DNA of 64,000 nt from Pseudarthrobacter sp. IC2-21. GTDB lineage: Bacteria > Actinomycetota > Actinomycetes > Actinomycetales > Micrococcaceae. The notes under the pieces are model-generated. The model had not been told where the DNA came from and did no database searches. It saw only the letters and a program-made list of their open reading frames with translations. The DNA is taken from NCBI RefSeq assembly GCF_034048115.1, contig NZ_CP139145.1, positions 2,542,001-2,606,000 on the forward strand. The letters run 5' to 3'. The position numbers and the translations under genes are program-made. Shown here in pieces: positions 18,367-26,361 of this stretch. Numbering within the stretch: the first letter of the stretch is position 1; every line of letters starts with the position of its first letter.

Positions 18367-18432
18367 CCCAACTAGGTAGCAGCAAGTGTCGTTTTGAGGG
18401 CCCAAAACGACACTTGCTGCTACCTAGTTGGG
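18367..18432. repeat. dispersed palindrome, copy 1 (CAACTAGGTAGC family)
   Basis: A perfect 30-bp inverted repeat (18367-18396 and 18403-18432) with a 6-nt loop. Outer ends are CCCAACTAGGTAGC; inner ends are GTCGTTTTG. Copy 2 at 38556-38623 has the same outer and inner segments but a different middle. It lies just downstream of ilvD and upstream of the ilvB promoter, where it could also stop ilvD transcription. Confidence 0.85.
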
Positions 18433-18468
18433 TCCACCCCGCAGCCAGGGGCGGGCCAGCGGAAGGTG

Positions 18469-20190
18469 CTAGCCGCAGTAGGCGCCGGTGGAGGCGCTGT
18501 GCACGAGCTTGGCGTACTTGGCGAGCACACCCTTGGTGTACCGGGCCGGGAGCGGCTCCCAGCCCACCCTGCGGGCCTCGAGTTCCGCCTCGTCCACCAG
18601 GAGGTCGAACGACCGTGCTGCGATGTCCACGCGGATGCGGTCACCGTCCTTGACAAAGGCGATGGGGCCGCCGTCGGCTGCTTCCGGCGCGACGTGCCCG
18701 ATGCAGAGGCCGGTGGTGCCGCCGGAGAAGCGGCCGTCGGTCAGCAGCAGGACGTCCTTGCCCAGCCCGGCGCCCTTGATGGCGCCGGTAATGGCGAGCA
18801 TTTCGCGCATGCCCGGACCGCCCTTGGGGCCTTCGTAGCGGATGACGACGACGTCGCCGGCCTGGATCTTGCCGTTGTCCAACGCGTCCAGCGCGCCCTG
18901 CTCACGTTCGAACACGCGGGCGGTGCCTTCGAAAACGTCGGCGTCGAAGCCGGCGCTCTTGACCACGGCGCCTTCGGGCGCCATGGAACCGTGCAGGATG
19001 GTGATGCCGCCGGTCTTGTGGATCGGGTTGTCCATGGCGCGCAGGATCTTGCCGTCGAGGTCCGGCGGGTTAATGGCTGCCAGGTTTTCGGCCACGGTCT
19101 TGCCGGTGACGGTGAGGCAGTCGCCGTGCAGGAGCCCGGCGTCGAGCAGTGCGCGCATGATGACGGGCACGCCGCCGATCTTGTCGACGTCGGTCATCAC
19201 GTAGCGGCCGAACGGCTTCAGGTCGCCCAGGTGGGGGATCTTGTCGCCGATGCGGTTGAAGTCCTCAAGGGTCAGCTCAACCTCGGCCTCACGGGCAATC
19301 GCGAGCAGGTGCAGGACCGCGTTGGTGGAGCCGCCAAAGGCCATGGTGACGGCAATGGCGTTCTCGAACGCCTCCTTGGTCAGGATGTCACGGGCCGTGA
19401 TGCCCAGGCGGAGCAGGTTAACAACCGCCTCGCCGGACTTTCGTGCAAATTCATCACGACGGCGGTCTGCCGAGGGCGGAGCGGCGGAGCCGGGCAGGGA
19501 CATGCCGAGGGCCTCACCGATGCAGGCCATGGTGTTGGCCGTGTACATGCCGCCGCAGGCGCCTTCACCCGGGCAGATGGCCTTTTCGATGCGGGTGAGG
19601 TCCTCCATGCTCATCTTGCCAGCGGCGCACGCGCCCACTGCTTCGAAGGCATCAATGAGGGTGACTTCCTTTTCGGAGCCGTCCTCGAGCTTGACCCAGC
19701 CGGGCATGATGGAGCCGGCGTAGAGGAAGACGCTGGCCAGGTCCAGGCGGGCGGCCGCCATCAGCATGCCGGGCAGGGACTTGTCGCAGCCGGCCAGCAG
19801 GACCGAGCCGTCGATCCGCTCTGCCTGCATGACGGTCTCAACGGAGTCGGCGATGACTTCGCGTGAGACCAGGGAGAAATGCATGCCTTCGTGGCCCATG
19901 GAGATGCCGTCGGAGACGGAGATGGTGCCGAACTGCATGGGGAACCCGCCGCCGGCATGGACGCCTTCCTTGGCGCCCTGCGCGAGGCGGTTAAGGGAGA
20001 GGTTGCAGGGGGTGATCTCGTTCCATGAACTGGCAACGCCGATCTGGGGCTTCGCGAAATCGTCATCGCCCATGCCTACGGCACGGAACATGCCACGCGC
20101 CGGGGCAGCGTGGATGCCGTCGGTGACCACCCGGCTGCGAGGTTTGATGTCGGGCTTGTTCTCAGTTTTTGCTGGGGCGTCGGCGCTCAT
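18469..20190 (-). CDS. ilvD: dihydroxy-acid dehydratase
   Basis: 573-residue Fe-S dehydratase producing the 2-oxo acid precursors of Val and Ile. Cluster-binding cysteines are C62 (EITPCNLSL), the Cys of [12 protein letters not shown] and the Cys of [24 protein letters not shown] and [14 protein letters not shown] near the C-terminus are family signatures. Start is ATG 20190, with only a weak ribosome binding site. It is transcribed separately from ilvBNC: about 100 bp upstream is an inverted repeat shared with leuB, and a large palindrome follows the stop. Confidence 0.97.
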   Translation of the reverse strand: MSADAPAKTENKPDIKPRSRVVTDGIHAAPARGMFRAVGMGDDDFAKPQIGVASSWNEITPCNLSLNRLAQGAKEGVHAGGGFPMQFGTISVSDGISMGHEGMHFSLVSREVIADSVETVMQAERIDGSVLLAGCDKSLPGMLMAAARLDLASVFLYAGSIMPGWVKLEDGSEKEVTLIDAFEAVGACAAGKMSMEDLTRIEKAICPGEGACGGMYTANTMACIGEALGMSLPGSAAPPSADRRRDEFARKSGEAVVNLLRLGITARDILTKEAFENAIAVTMAFGGSTNAVLHLLAIAREAEVELTLEDFNRIGDKIPHLGDLKPFGRYVMTDVDKIGGVPVIMRALLDAGLLHGDCLTVTGKTVAENLAAINPPDLDGKILRAMDNPIHKTGGITILHGSMAPEGAVVKSAGFDADVFEGTARVFEREQGALDALDNGKIQAGDVVVIRYEGPKGGPGMREMLAITGAIKGAGLGKDVLLLTDGRFSGGTTGLCIGHVAPEAADGGPIAFVKDGDRIRVDIAARSFDLLVDEAELEARRVGWEPLPARYTKGVLAKYAKLVHSASTGAYCG

Positions 20191-20285
20191 GGCTCAAAGT
20201 CTATGACTCCCGCGCCAATGCGGAAGACCAAAATCCCCCGTTTTGGGCCGATTCCATGAATATTTCGACCATATTGTGGACAGTA

Positions 20286-20302
20286 GTCTCAGATATTGAG
20301 AC
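20286..20302. promoter_or_regulatory. GTCTCA-N5-TGAGAC operator candidate upstream of ilvD
   Basis: A perfect 6-bp inverted repeat, GTCTCA GATAT TGAGAC. Read toward ilvD it is followed by TGTCC 3 nt later, as at leuB (TGAGACT then TGTCC), so the operator and -35 region are conserved as a unit. An AT-rich -10-like stretch lies around 20257-20265. Confidence 0.6.
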
Positions 20303-20441
20303 GCGCGCATGCCTCCGCGTTCCCGGCGGGAGGCGGCGGGGAACGGCCGGGGGACGTGGACCGTCGCTGAACCGGCGTCCTCTCCTCGCAGCGACCTAGA
20401 CAGTCCTGTTCGCACCGACGTACCGTCAAGAAACGGCAACC

Positions 20442-21680
20442 ATGCCATCCGGACTGAAAGGCCCAGCTGTGGATATTGTCTTCTGGATCATTGTGATTGT
20501 GCTGATTGTCGGCATTGTGTGGTGGCTGCTGAACCGAAGCAACTCTTCGGATAAGGGCGGCACGGCTCAGGGCGGCGCGGCTCAGGGCGGCATGCCGGCC
20601 CGGCGGGCAGAGGGCGCCCTGTCCGGCGGAAGCGCTGCGGCCTCAGCGGAAGCTGCCGGCACCGCCGGCCTTCCCGGTGCCGCAGGTTTTGGCGCCCCTG
20701 CGGAACCCACGCCGCCCACCACGGCCGAGGAGGACCTGGTGCCGTCCGATACGTCCGGCCACCAGTCCGCCGGGACATCCGCCGTGGCATCGGAGTCCGC
20801 CGGCCAAAGAAACGTTGGTGGAGGGCGCGAGGCCAGCACTGCAAAGGACTCTGTGGCAGCAGAAAACCCGGAGTTCGGGGCCTCCGCGGCTGAGGCAGAT
20901 ATGCCGGTCGCCGAGGAACACCGCGAGGCTGAAGATTCAGCAACCGGCCAAGAGTCTTCCAGGCAGAGCGGGCCAATCGCCCCCGAGGCTGCCGCCGCCG
21001 GGCCGGGAGCCACAGGCCGCCAGGCCGAGGATGAGTGGGAAACGCAGTGGTCAGAAACCGGCGGCTCGGCCCACCCGGCGGCGACCGGCCTGAGTGGAGG
21101 CGCTGCCGGCGGTGCTGCCGCTGCCGCTGCAGCCGCCGGCTCCGCAGCCTCACCGCGGACTGAATCGGTGCCTGCCGAACCGGCTGCGTCACCGGAGTTA
21201 GCCCCGGAAACAACCGAAGGCACCCACTACGTCCACCACTCGGAGTACACAGACCCGCATGCCCCCACGCTTCCGGGAGCCGAGACTGCGGCGGCGGACG
21301 AGCTGACGAGCGATCTGCCGGCCGGCCCCGCGGGCCATGATTCAGCCACCATGCTCGGGCAGGCGGCGCCGGGCAACGAACCCGGAACGCACAGGGCATC
21401 TCCTGCGGGCCACGAGCCCGCCGCGGAACTTGCCGCCGAACCTGCCGCCGAACCAATCGGCCACCTCGCGGCGGAGCAGCCCTACGGCGCCGGCTCCGCC
21501 TCGCCGGGCCCTGACGGCAGGGGACCTGCAGACTACGCGGTCAAGGGTGACGCCCGCGCGATGGTCTACTACGAGGAAGGGCACCCCGACTATGAGCAGA
21601 CCACGGCAGATGTCTGGTTCGAGTCCGAGGCCCATGCAGAGGCTGCGGGGTTCCGGCCGCCCCGGCGGACGCGCCTCTGA
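20442..21680 (+). CDS. membrane-anchored Ala-rich protein with C-terminal sunset-like domain
   Basis: 412 residues. One N-terminal membrane segment (VFWIIVIVLIVGIVWWLL, about 12-30), then some 300 residues of low-complexity Ala/Gly/Pro/Glu sequence, and a compact C-terminal domain of about 45 residues: ADYAVKGDARAMVYYEEG then ADVWFESEAHAEAAGFRPP. This C-terminal pattern matches the small domain found at the end of several actinobacterial membrane proteins. Function is unknown. A GTG at 20469 (VDIVFW) with AAAGG upstream may be the true start. Overlaps the next gene by 47 bp. Confidence 0.7.
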   Translation: MPSGLKGPAVDIVFWIIVIVLIVGIVWWLLNRSNSSDKGGTAQGGAAQGGMPARRAEGALSGGSAAASAEAAGTAGLPGAAGFGAPAEPTPPTTAEEDLVPSDTSGHQSAGTSAVASESAGQRNVGGGREASTAKDSVAAENPEFGASAAEADMPVAEEHREAEDSATGQESSRQSGPIAPEAAAAGPGATGRQAEDEWETQWSETGGSAHPAATGLSGGAAGGAAAAAAAAGSAASPRTESVPAEPAASPELAPETTEGTHYVHHSEYTDPHAPTLPGAETAAADELTSDLPAGPAGHDSATMLGQAAPGNEPGTHRASPAGHEPAAELAAEPAAEPIGHLAAEQPYGAGSASPGPDGRGPADYAVKGDARAMVYYEEGHPDYEQTTADVWFESEAHAEAAGFRPPRRTRL

Positions 21681-22830
21681 CCACGCCGCAGGACGGGGGC
21701 GGACAGCCCGGACCGCCGGGTTCCGTTCCGGCGCGATGGCGCTGTGCGCCGCACTGCTGCTGTCCGGATGCACCGGGAACGGAAACGGCACCCCGACAGG
21801 CGGCAGTAAGCCCACCGGCACGGCCTCCGCGTCGGCGGGCGGCCAGGGCGGCCACGCCACGGGCGCTGCTGCCGCCCCGGCGGTCCTCAAACGCCTCGAC
21901 CTGCAGCTCGAGATTCCCTGGGCCGCCGTATTCCTGCCGAACGGCACGGCCGTCATTTCTGAGCGTGAAACTGCGCTGCTCAAGGCCGTAAAGGACGACC
22001 ACGCCACCACCATCGGCCGGGTCCCGGGAGTCAGCCCTGCCGGCGAAGGTGGACTCCTCGGCCTTGCCCTCCCCCCCGCCTTTGCCTCCGACGGCTACCT
22101 GTACCTCTACTACACCTCGCCGCAGGACAACCGGATCGCCAGGACCAAACTGACAGAAAAACCCGGCGGGTCGTTGGCCTTTGGTGATCCGGAGATTGTT
22201 TTCACCGGCATCCCCAAAGCAACAACCCACAACGGCGGCAGAATCCGGTTCGGCCCCGACGGGTACTTGTATGTTGGCACGGGTGATTCGCAGCGCCGGG
22301 AGCAGCCCCAGGACCCCAACGCGCTCGGCGGCAAGATCCTCAGGATCACCACGGACGGCAAGCCCGCCCCCGGCAACCCGTTCGGCAACGCGGTATACAG
22401 CCTCGGGCACCGGAACGTCCAGGGACTGGCCTGGGACAGCGAAGGGCGGCTGTGGGCCAGCGAATTCGGCCCCGACGTCAATGACGAGCTGAACCTCATC
22501 CTGCCTGGCGGGAATTACGGGTGGCCGGCCGTGACCGGTGCGCCGCATCGCAAGGAGTACCTGGATGCCAAGGTCGTCTGGCCTTCGACGGCGGATTCTT
22601 CACCCAGCGGGCTGGAAATCGCCGGCTCCACCGCATATCTGGGCGCCCTCCGCGGACAGCGGCTGTGGACCGTTGCCCTGAGCGGTGAGGATGCGGGCGC
22701 ACCTGTGTCCCATTTCACAGGGGAGTATGGCCGGATCCGGGATGTCATCCGGACCCCCGAGGGCGGATTTTGGCTGCTCAGCAACAACCAAAACCCTGAT
22801 TTTGTGCTGGTTCTGGCGCCGCCGGCCTGA
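21634..22830 (+). CDS. PQQ-dependent sugar dehydrogenase-type lipoprotein
   Basis: About 398 residues. A long basic N-region is followed by a lipobox (LLLSGC), so the protein is lipid-anchored outside the membrane. The rest is the six-bladed propeller of soluble glucose/aldose sugar dehydrogenases: EGGLLGLALPP, HNGGRIRFGPDGYLYVGTGD (catalytic His region), GHRNVQGLAWD and SEFGPDVNDELN. The family oxidises aldoses with PQQ; the substrate here is not readable. The ATG at 21634 is the only in-frame start well before the signal peptide; a shorter start at 21736 (MALCAALLL) is possible. Overlaps the preceding gene, implying coupled translation. Confidence 0.8.
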   Translation: MQRLRGSGRPGGRASDHAAGRGRTARTAGFRSGAMALCAALLLSGCTGNGNGTPTGGSKPTGTASASAGGQGGHATGAAAAPAVLKRLDLQLEIPWAAVFLPNGTAVISERETALLKAVKDDHATTIGRVPGVSPAGEGGLLGLALPPAFASDGYLYLYYTSPQDNRIARTKLTEKPGGSLAFGDPEIVFTGIPKATTHNGGRIRFGPDGYLYVGTGDSQRREQPQDPNALGGKILRITTDGKPAPGNPFGNAVYSLGHRNVQGLAWDSEGRLWASEFGPDVNDELNLILPGGNYGWPAVTGAPHRKEYLDAKVVWPSTADSSPSGLEIAGSTAYLGALRGQRLWTVALSGEDAGAPVSHFTGEYGRIRDVIRTPEGGFWLLSNNQNPDFVLVLAPPA

Positions 22831-22855
22831 CATCCCCACACCGCGCTCCGTCGAT

Positions 22856-22884
22856 TTCACATGCACCGGAAGTTCGTGTAGAGT
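22856..22884 (+). promoter_or_regulatory. tRNA-Lys promoter candidate
   Basis: TTCACA (22856-22861), a 17-nt spacer, then TAGAGT (22879-22884), about 62 nt upstream of the mature tRNA. Confidence 0.55.
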
Positions 22885-22945
22885 TTCATGTCGTTGCGGA
22901 GATCAACCGGGAAAGAAAAAGCCACGGAGATCACCGCAAAGAGAT

Positions 22946-23021
22946 GCACCTCTAGCTCAATTGGCAGAGCAATTGACTCTTAATCAATGGGTTCCGGGTT
23001 CAAGTCCCGGGGGGTGCACCA
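22946..23021 (+). tRNA. tRNA-Lys (anticodon CTT)
   Basis: Acceptor stem GCACCTC/GGGGTGC, D arm with AGCTCAATTGGCAGAGC, anticodon stem ATTGA/TCAAT enclosing loop CTCTTAA (anticodon CTT at 22979-22981), T arm with GGTTCAAGTCCC, and an encoded CCA at 23019-23021. All stems pair. Confidence 0.97.
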
Positions 23022-23023
23022 CG

Positions 23024-23065
23024 GAAACCCCGTCTTCATGGCCACAAGCCAGAAGGCGGGGTTTC
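23024..23065 (+). terminator. tRNA-Lys terminator
   Basis: GAAACCCCG (23024-23032) pairs perfectly with CGGGGTTTC (23057-23065). The interior can pair further (CTTC/GAAG and TGGC/GCCA). A short T run (GCTTT) follows. Confidence 0.75.
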
Positions 23066-23141
23066 GCTTTGCCCGAAAGTTCCTCCCGCCGATACCGCAC
23101 ACTGGTCCCCGCTCGAACGCTGGTCTGAAACTGAGCTCCTG

Positions 23142-23881
23142 CTAGACGTTCATCTGTGCCCGGCGGTGCCGCAGCTCCCGGATAGCGCGGTTCAAGGGTG
23201 ACCCGGTGATGGGCATACATGGGGCTACCACCCAGCCGCCGCGCCGACCCTCCAGCACCGCCGCGTTCTTGGCGTGCAGGTCACCGTTTCCCGTCAGCCA
23301 GGCGAAGTGGAACTGCAGGTAGAGATTCCTGCTGGCCACGGCCCGGGCCTTGCATAGGCCGGCCAACGCCAGCACGCCCGTTCCGGTCAGTGACGACGCT
23401 GTGCCTGGCGACAGGTATCTTGAGCGCCTTCGCCGCCGTGAGGTGCGCCGCTTCATTAATGACCAGGTGAGCATGCCGCGGCGGGTCCAGCTTAAGCAGG
23501 TAGCGGCGGTTGGCCAGGGCAAGCGGAGTGGTCAGCATGGAGGCGCTTGCTTTGGCCTGGAACGTCGGCACCGACTGCCAGTAGCAGGCTGAGCTCGTCG
23601 CCCAGGCTGGTCTTCACAGCGTTCTTCGGCACGGTGAGCCGGTGCCCCTCGGGCAGGAGCCCTGAGAAGAAGGCAGGCAGCGCCCCGCTGCCCGTTTCCA
23701 CAGGCTCGGCGGCGAGGGGCAGGGTGGTGCTGACGGGAGGGCCGCTCGAAACGAGGTAGTCGGTGGCGTAGGAGAAGGCAACACTCCCCTGCTCAGTCCT
23801 CTCCAGGTGGCCGGCCAGCCTGCCGGCCTTGTAGACGTTGGCGCTGCGCACAAATTTAAGGCGGCGCAAATCCTCAGTCAT
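23142..23881 (-). pseudogene. decayed HipA-family kinase (type II toxin)
   Basis: Remains of a HipA toxin kinase in three pieces. Piece 1 (from ATG 23881) carries the N-terminal domain, including KAGRLAGHLER, SVAFSYATDYL and LPAFFSGLLPEGHRL. After GADVP the frame is lost, with about 60 residues missing. Piece 2 in another frame reads SASMLTTPLALANRRYLLKL and HLVINEAAHLTAAKA, matching the middle of HipA. Piece 3, in yet another frame, has FAWLTGNGDLHAKNAAVL, the HipA catalytic-loop motif, and ends at 23142. Intact HipA is about 400 residues; only some 240 codons remain, with two frame breaks and deletions, so the toxin is inactive. Confidence 0.8.
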
Positions 23882-23930
23882 CGGTGACCCTGAGATGCAG
23901 GCCCACCGCGTTGGCCGCCGCGGTAACCAA
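23874..23930 (-). pseudogene. possible remnant of HipB antitoxin C-terminus
   Basis: Immediately upstream of, and overlapping, the hipA remnant start (stop TGA at 23874-23876) is an 18-codon open stretch reading VTAAANAVGLHLRV, in the style of a HipB C-terminus. It is preceded by an in-frame TAG at 23931-23933. The overlap geometry is the usual hipB-hipA coupling. Too short to be certain. Confidence 0.35.
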
Positions 23931-23984
23931 CTATGAGGAGGCAACGCTCAACCCGCAAGATAATTCAGAAACGAGGTGCGGGCT

Positions 23985-24449
23985 CTAACCTAGCGGGGCG
24001 CCGTCCACGAGGGCACGGGCAGCCGGTGAGGAGAACTGGCTGGCAAGTTCGCGGACAACAGCCTGGAGTTCGCGCCGAAGAAGATCAGGATCGATAGTGG
24101 CCGCGGCCAGCACCGACCGCTCCATCTCGACGGCGGCAACCGCCGCCTCCCGGCCGCTGTCCGTCAGGGACACAACCTGGCTGCGCCGGTCCGAAGTGCT
24201 GCGCACGCGTGCAATGTGGCCGTGCGCCTCCAGGCGCGTGAGCGTCTTTCCCATGGTCTGCGCCTGTACCCGGACGAACTGGGCGAGCTGGGCCTGCGTC
24301 ATGGGCCCTTGGGCTGCGAGCACTTCAATGGCAATGACGCCGGCATGCGTCAGTCCGATGGCGCCGAGCTTCTCGTTCCACGAGTGCTCCACAAGGCGCG
24401 CCGCAGTGGATAATAAGCGCCCAGTGGGCCAGCGATCCATGTCAGGCAT
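23985..24449 (-). CDS. MarR-family transcriptional regulator
   Basis: 154-residue winged-helix repressor or activator. It has an N-terminal dimerisation helix, GPMTQAQLAQFVRVQAQTMG as the recognition helix-turn-helix, KTLTRLEAHGHIARV leading into the wing, and RSTSDRRSQVVSLTDSGREA, the MarR wing signature. Divergent from the bcp peroxiredoxin gene across an 86-bp gap, which makes bcp a plausible target. No cysteine near the usual redox-sensing N-terminal position is present, so the inducer cannot be guessed. An ATG 9 bp inside (MDRW) is an alternative start. Confidence 0.88.
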   Translation of the reverse strand: MPDMDRWPTGRLLSTAARLVEHSWNEKLGAIGLTHAGVIAIEVLAAQGPMTQAQLAQFVRVQAQTMGKTLTRLEAHGHIARVRSTSDRRSQVVSLTDSGREAAVAAVEMERSVLAAATIDPDLLRRELQAVVRELASQFSSPAARALVDGAPLG

Positions 24450-24535
24450 ACCTGCAAGTATAGCTAAGCCTGGTTACCATCGATTCCGGACGCTTACTAG
24501 GGTGGAATGTCCCGCCCGTAACAAGGAGATCAACA

Positions 24536-25009
24536 TTGGCTGAAAGACTCATAACCGGTGCCATGGCGCCTGACTTCACGCTTAAGGATTCGTCGGGTCA
24601 GGACGTCAGCCTGGCGTCGGGCCGTGGCGCAAACACCATCGTCTACTTCTACCCGGCGGCCGCTACCCCCGGCTGTACTAAAGAGGCATGCGACTTCCGC
24701 GACAATCTGGCCTCCTTCACCGCGGCCGGGTACCGCGTCCTGGGCGTCTCCCCCGACCCAGTGGAAAAGCTCGCCGCGTTTGCCGCCAAGGAAGAACTGA
24801 GTTTTCCGCTGCTGTCAGACCAGGACCATGCTGTGGCCGAGGCCTACGGGGCATGGGGTGAAAAGAAGAACTACGGCCGGACCTACGAGGGACTGATCCG
24901 CTCCACGATTGTGGTTGATCCGGACGGCAAGGTGGCACTGGCGCAATACAACGTGCGGGCCACCGGGCACGTGGCCAAACTGCGCCGCGACCTCAACCTC
25001 GACGCGTAG
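24536..25009 (+). CDS. bcp: thioredoxin-dependent peroxiredoxin, Bcp/PrxQ type
   Basis: 157-residue peroxidase reducing H2O2 and organic hydroperoxides in the cytoplasm using thioredoxin. The peroxidatic Cys is C47 and the resolving Cys C52 in ATPGCTKEACDF, the atypical two-Cys Bcp pattern. APDFTLKDSSGQDVSL at the N-terminus and GRTYEGLIRSTIVVDPDG toward the C-terminus are conserved. Translation starts at TTG 24536, supported by AAGGAG 7 nt upstream and by the family N-terminus; the first ATG would remove the first strand. Divergent from the MarR gene, which may regulate it. Confidence 0.93.
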   Translation: MAERLITGAMAPDFTLKDSSGQDVSLASGRGANTIVYFYPAAATPGCTKEACDFRDNLASFTAAGYRVLGVSPDPVEKLAAFAAKEELSFPLLSDQDHAVAEAYGAWGEKKNYGRTYEGLIRSTIVVDPDGKVALAQYNVRATGHVAKLRRDLNLDA

Positions 25010-25157
25010 GGGGAGACCTTCCGCCACGACGCCGCGGCACCCGGACTGACAGAACGGGCACCCGGCCGAGGCTACAATGGAAGCTGGCATCCGCCGTCGT
25101 GCGTTTTGCTACCGGTCCAGCACGCTGGCCGGAGCGGGACACAACGTCGGCTGCCAC

Positions 25158-25239
25158 GCGCGAGTGGTGAAATTGGCAGACACGCAGGATTTAGGTTCCT
25201 GTGCCTTCGGGCGTGGGGGTTCAAGTCCCCCCTTGCGCA
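25158..25239 (+). tRNA. tRNA-Leu (anticodon TAG)
   Basis: Class II tRNA with a long variable arm. Acceptor GCGCGAG/CTTGCGC, anticodon stem CAGGA/TCCTG around TTTAGGT (anticodon TAG at 25192-25194), variable stem around GCCTTCGGGC, and T arm with GGTTCAAGTCC. No CCA is encoded. A TACAAT (25073-25078) about 80 nt upstream may be its -10. Confidence 0.96.
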
Positions 25240-25249
25240 CACAGACACA

Positions 25250-25275
25250 GTTCCCGGGCCCCACGGCCCGGGAAC
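25250..25275 (+). terminator. tRNA-Leu terminator
   Basis: A perfect 11-bp GC-rich stem, GTTCCCGGGCC (25250-25260) with GGCCCGGGAAC (25265-25275), 4-nt loop, then TTTGCATTT. Confidence 0.8.
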
Positions 25276-25481
25276 TTTGCATTTAAGCTCATGACCGCCA
25301 AAAGCTGCCCCGCTCAGAGAAGTCTTTTCCGATCCACCCATCCATTCCGGAACTCCGTCCGAATACCCCGTGAGACACCAGCCAAGGGCAGGTGCCCGAC
25401 AGTCGGAACAGGTCACGCGGCAGGCGACATGCCTGCGGCAGGCAAGAAATCGGCAGAAACCAAATATCAAGGAGAACCGAA

Positions 25482-26174
25482 ATGCAGTCACTTAAGCGCA
25501 CAACCTTCACCGTCGCAGGCGTTGCAGCTGCAGCCCTGCTGAGCCTTACCGCCTGCGGAGGCTCAAGCACCACGGCATCGAGCTCCACCGCCCCGTCCGC
25601 TGCCCCGTCGACGTCCAGCATGGCTCCGTCCAGCATGGCACCGTCACCGTCGAAGTCGGCCAGCGCCGCCGCCATGGATCCGGCCGCCAACCTGGTGGGC
25701 CCGGGCTGCGCCGGCTACGCGGAGAAGGTCCCCACCGGCGCAGGCTCAGTTGCCGGCATGGCCCTTGACCCGGTAGCCGTCGCCGCCTCGAACAACCCCA
25801 TCCTGACCACGCTCACGGCTGCCGTCTCCGGCAAGCTCAACCCCAAAGTCAACCTGGTGGACACGCTCAACGGCGGCGAGTTCACGGTCTTCGCACCGGT
25901 GGATGACGCCTTCGCCAAGATTGACCCGGCAACCATCGAGACCCTCAAGACCGACGACGCCCTGCTGAGCAAGATCCTGACCTACCACGTGGTCCCGGGC
26001 CAGATCACCCCTGACAAGATCGCGGGCACCCACGCCACGGTCCAGGGCGGTTCTGTCACCGTGACCGGCAGCGGGAATGCGCTCCAGGTGGACGGCGCCA
26101 ACGTCATCTGCGGCGGCGTCAAGACCAAGAACGCCACCGTCTACCTGATTGATTCGGTGCTGATGCCCAAGTAG
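25482..26174 (+). CDS. fasciclin-domain lipoprotein
   Basis: 230 residues. The signal peptide ends in the lipobox SLTAC (Cys near residue 24). A Ser/Ala/Pro-rich linker follows, then one fasciclin (FAS1) domain from about residue 95: [27 protein letters not shown] and [10 protein letters not shown] are the FAS1 H1/H2 landmarks. It resembles secreted MPT70-type proteins and is expected to act as a surface adhesion or matrix protein; the ligand is unknown. ATG 25482 is chosen for the AAGGAGAA upstream; the longer frame is not signal-like. It lies behind tRNA-Leu and is followed by its own hairpin. Confidence 0.9.
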   Translation: MQSLKRTTFTVAGVAAAALLSLTACGGSSTTASSSTAPSAAPSTSSMAPSSMAPSPSKSASAAAMDPAANLVGPGCAGYAEKVPTGAGSVAGMALDPVAVAASNNPILTTLTAAVSGKLNPKVNLVDTLNGGEFTVFAPVDDAFAKIDPATIETLKTDDALLSKILTYHVVPGQITPDKIAGTHATVQGGSVTVTGSGNALQVDGANVICGGVKTKNATVYLIDSVLMPK

Positions 26175-26194
26175 CCCGCATCACGGCGGCAACA

Positions 26195-26230
26195 GGCGGC
26201 GGTCCGATCCGGGAGGAACGGGCCGCCGCC
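26195..26230 (+). terminator. hairpin downstream of fasciclin gene
   Basis: GGCGGCGGTCC (26195-26205) pairs with GGGCCGCCGCC (26220-26230) over 11 positions with one G-U pair. Only two T residues follow, so the terminator role is moderately supported. Confidence 0.5.
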
Positions 26231-26361
26231 TTGCCGGCGGTATTGGGCCGCCGTGCGGGCGTTAAGGGGGCTCCCGGGAGCATCAAGCCACGTCAATTAG
26301 ACTGTGTCCCTGGCCCGCACTTGGCGGCGCCGGCCAGAAACAGCCCAGAGGTGATAGACGA

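Noticed and set aside
24450..24535. TAGCTA palindrome in the marR-bcp gap as a MarR operator
   Set aside because: Only 6 bp and without a wider inverted repeat; too short to call.
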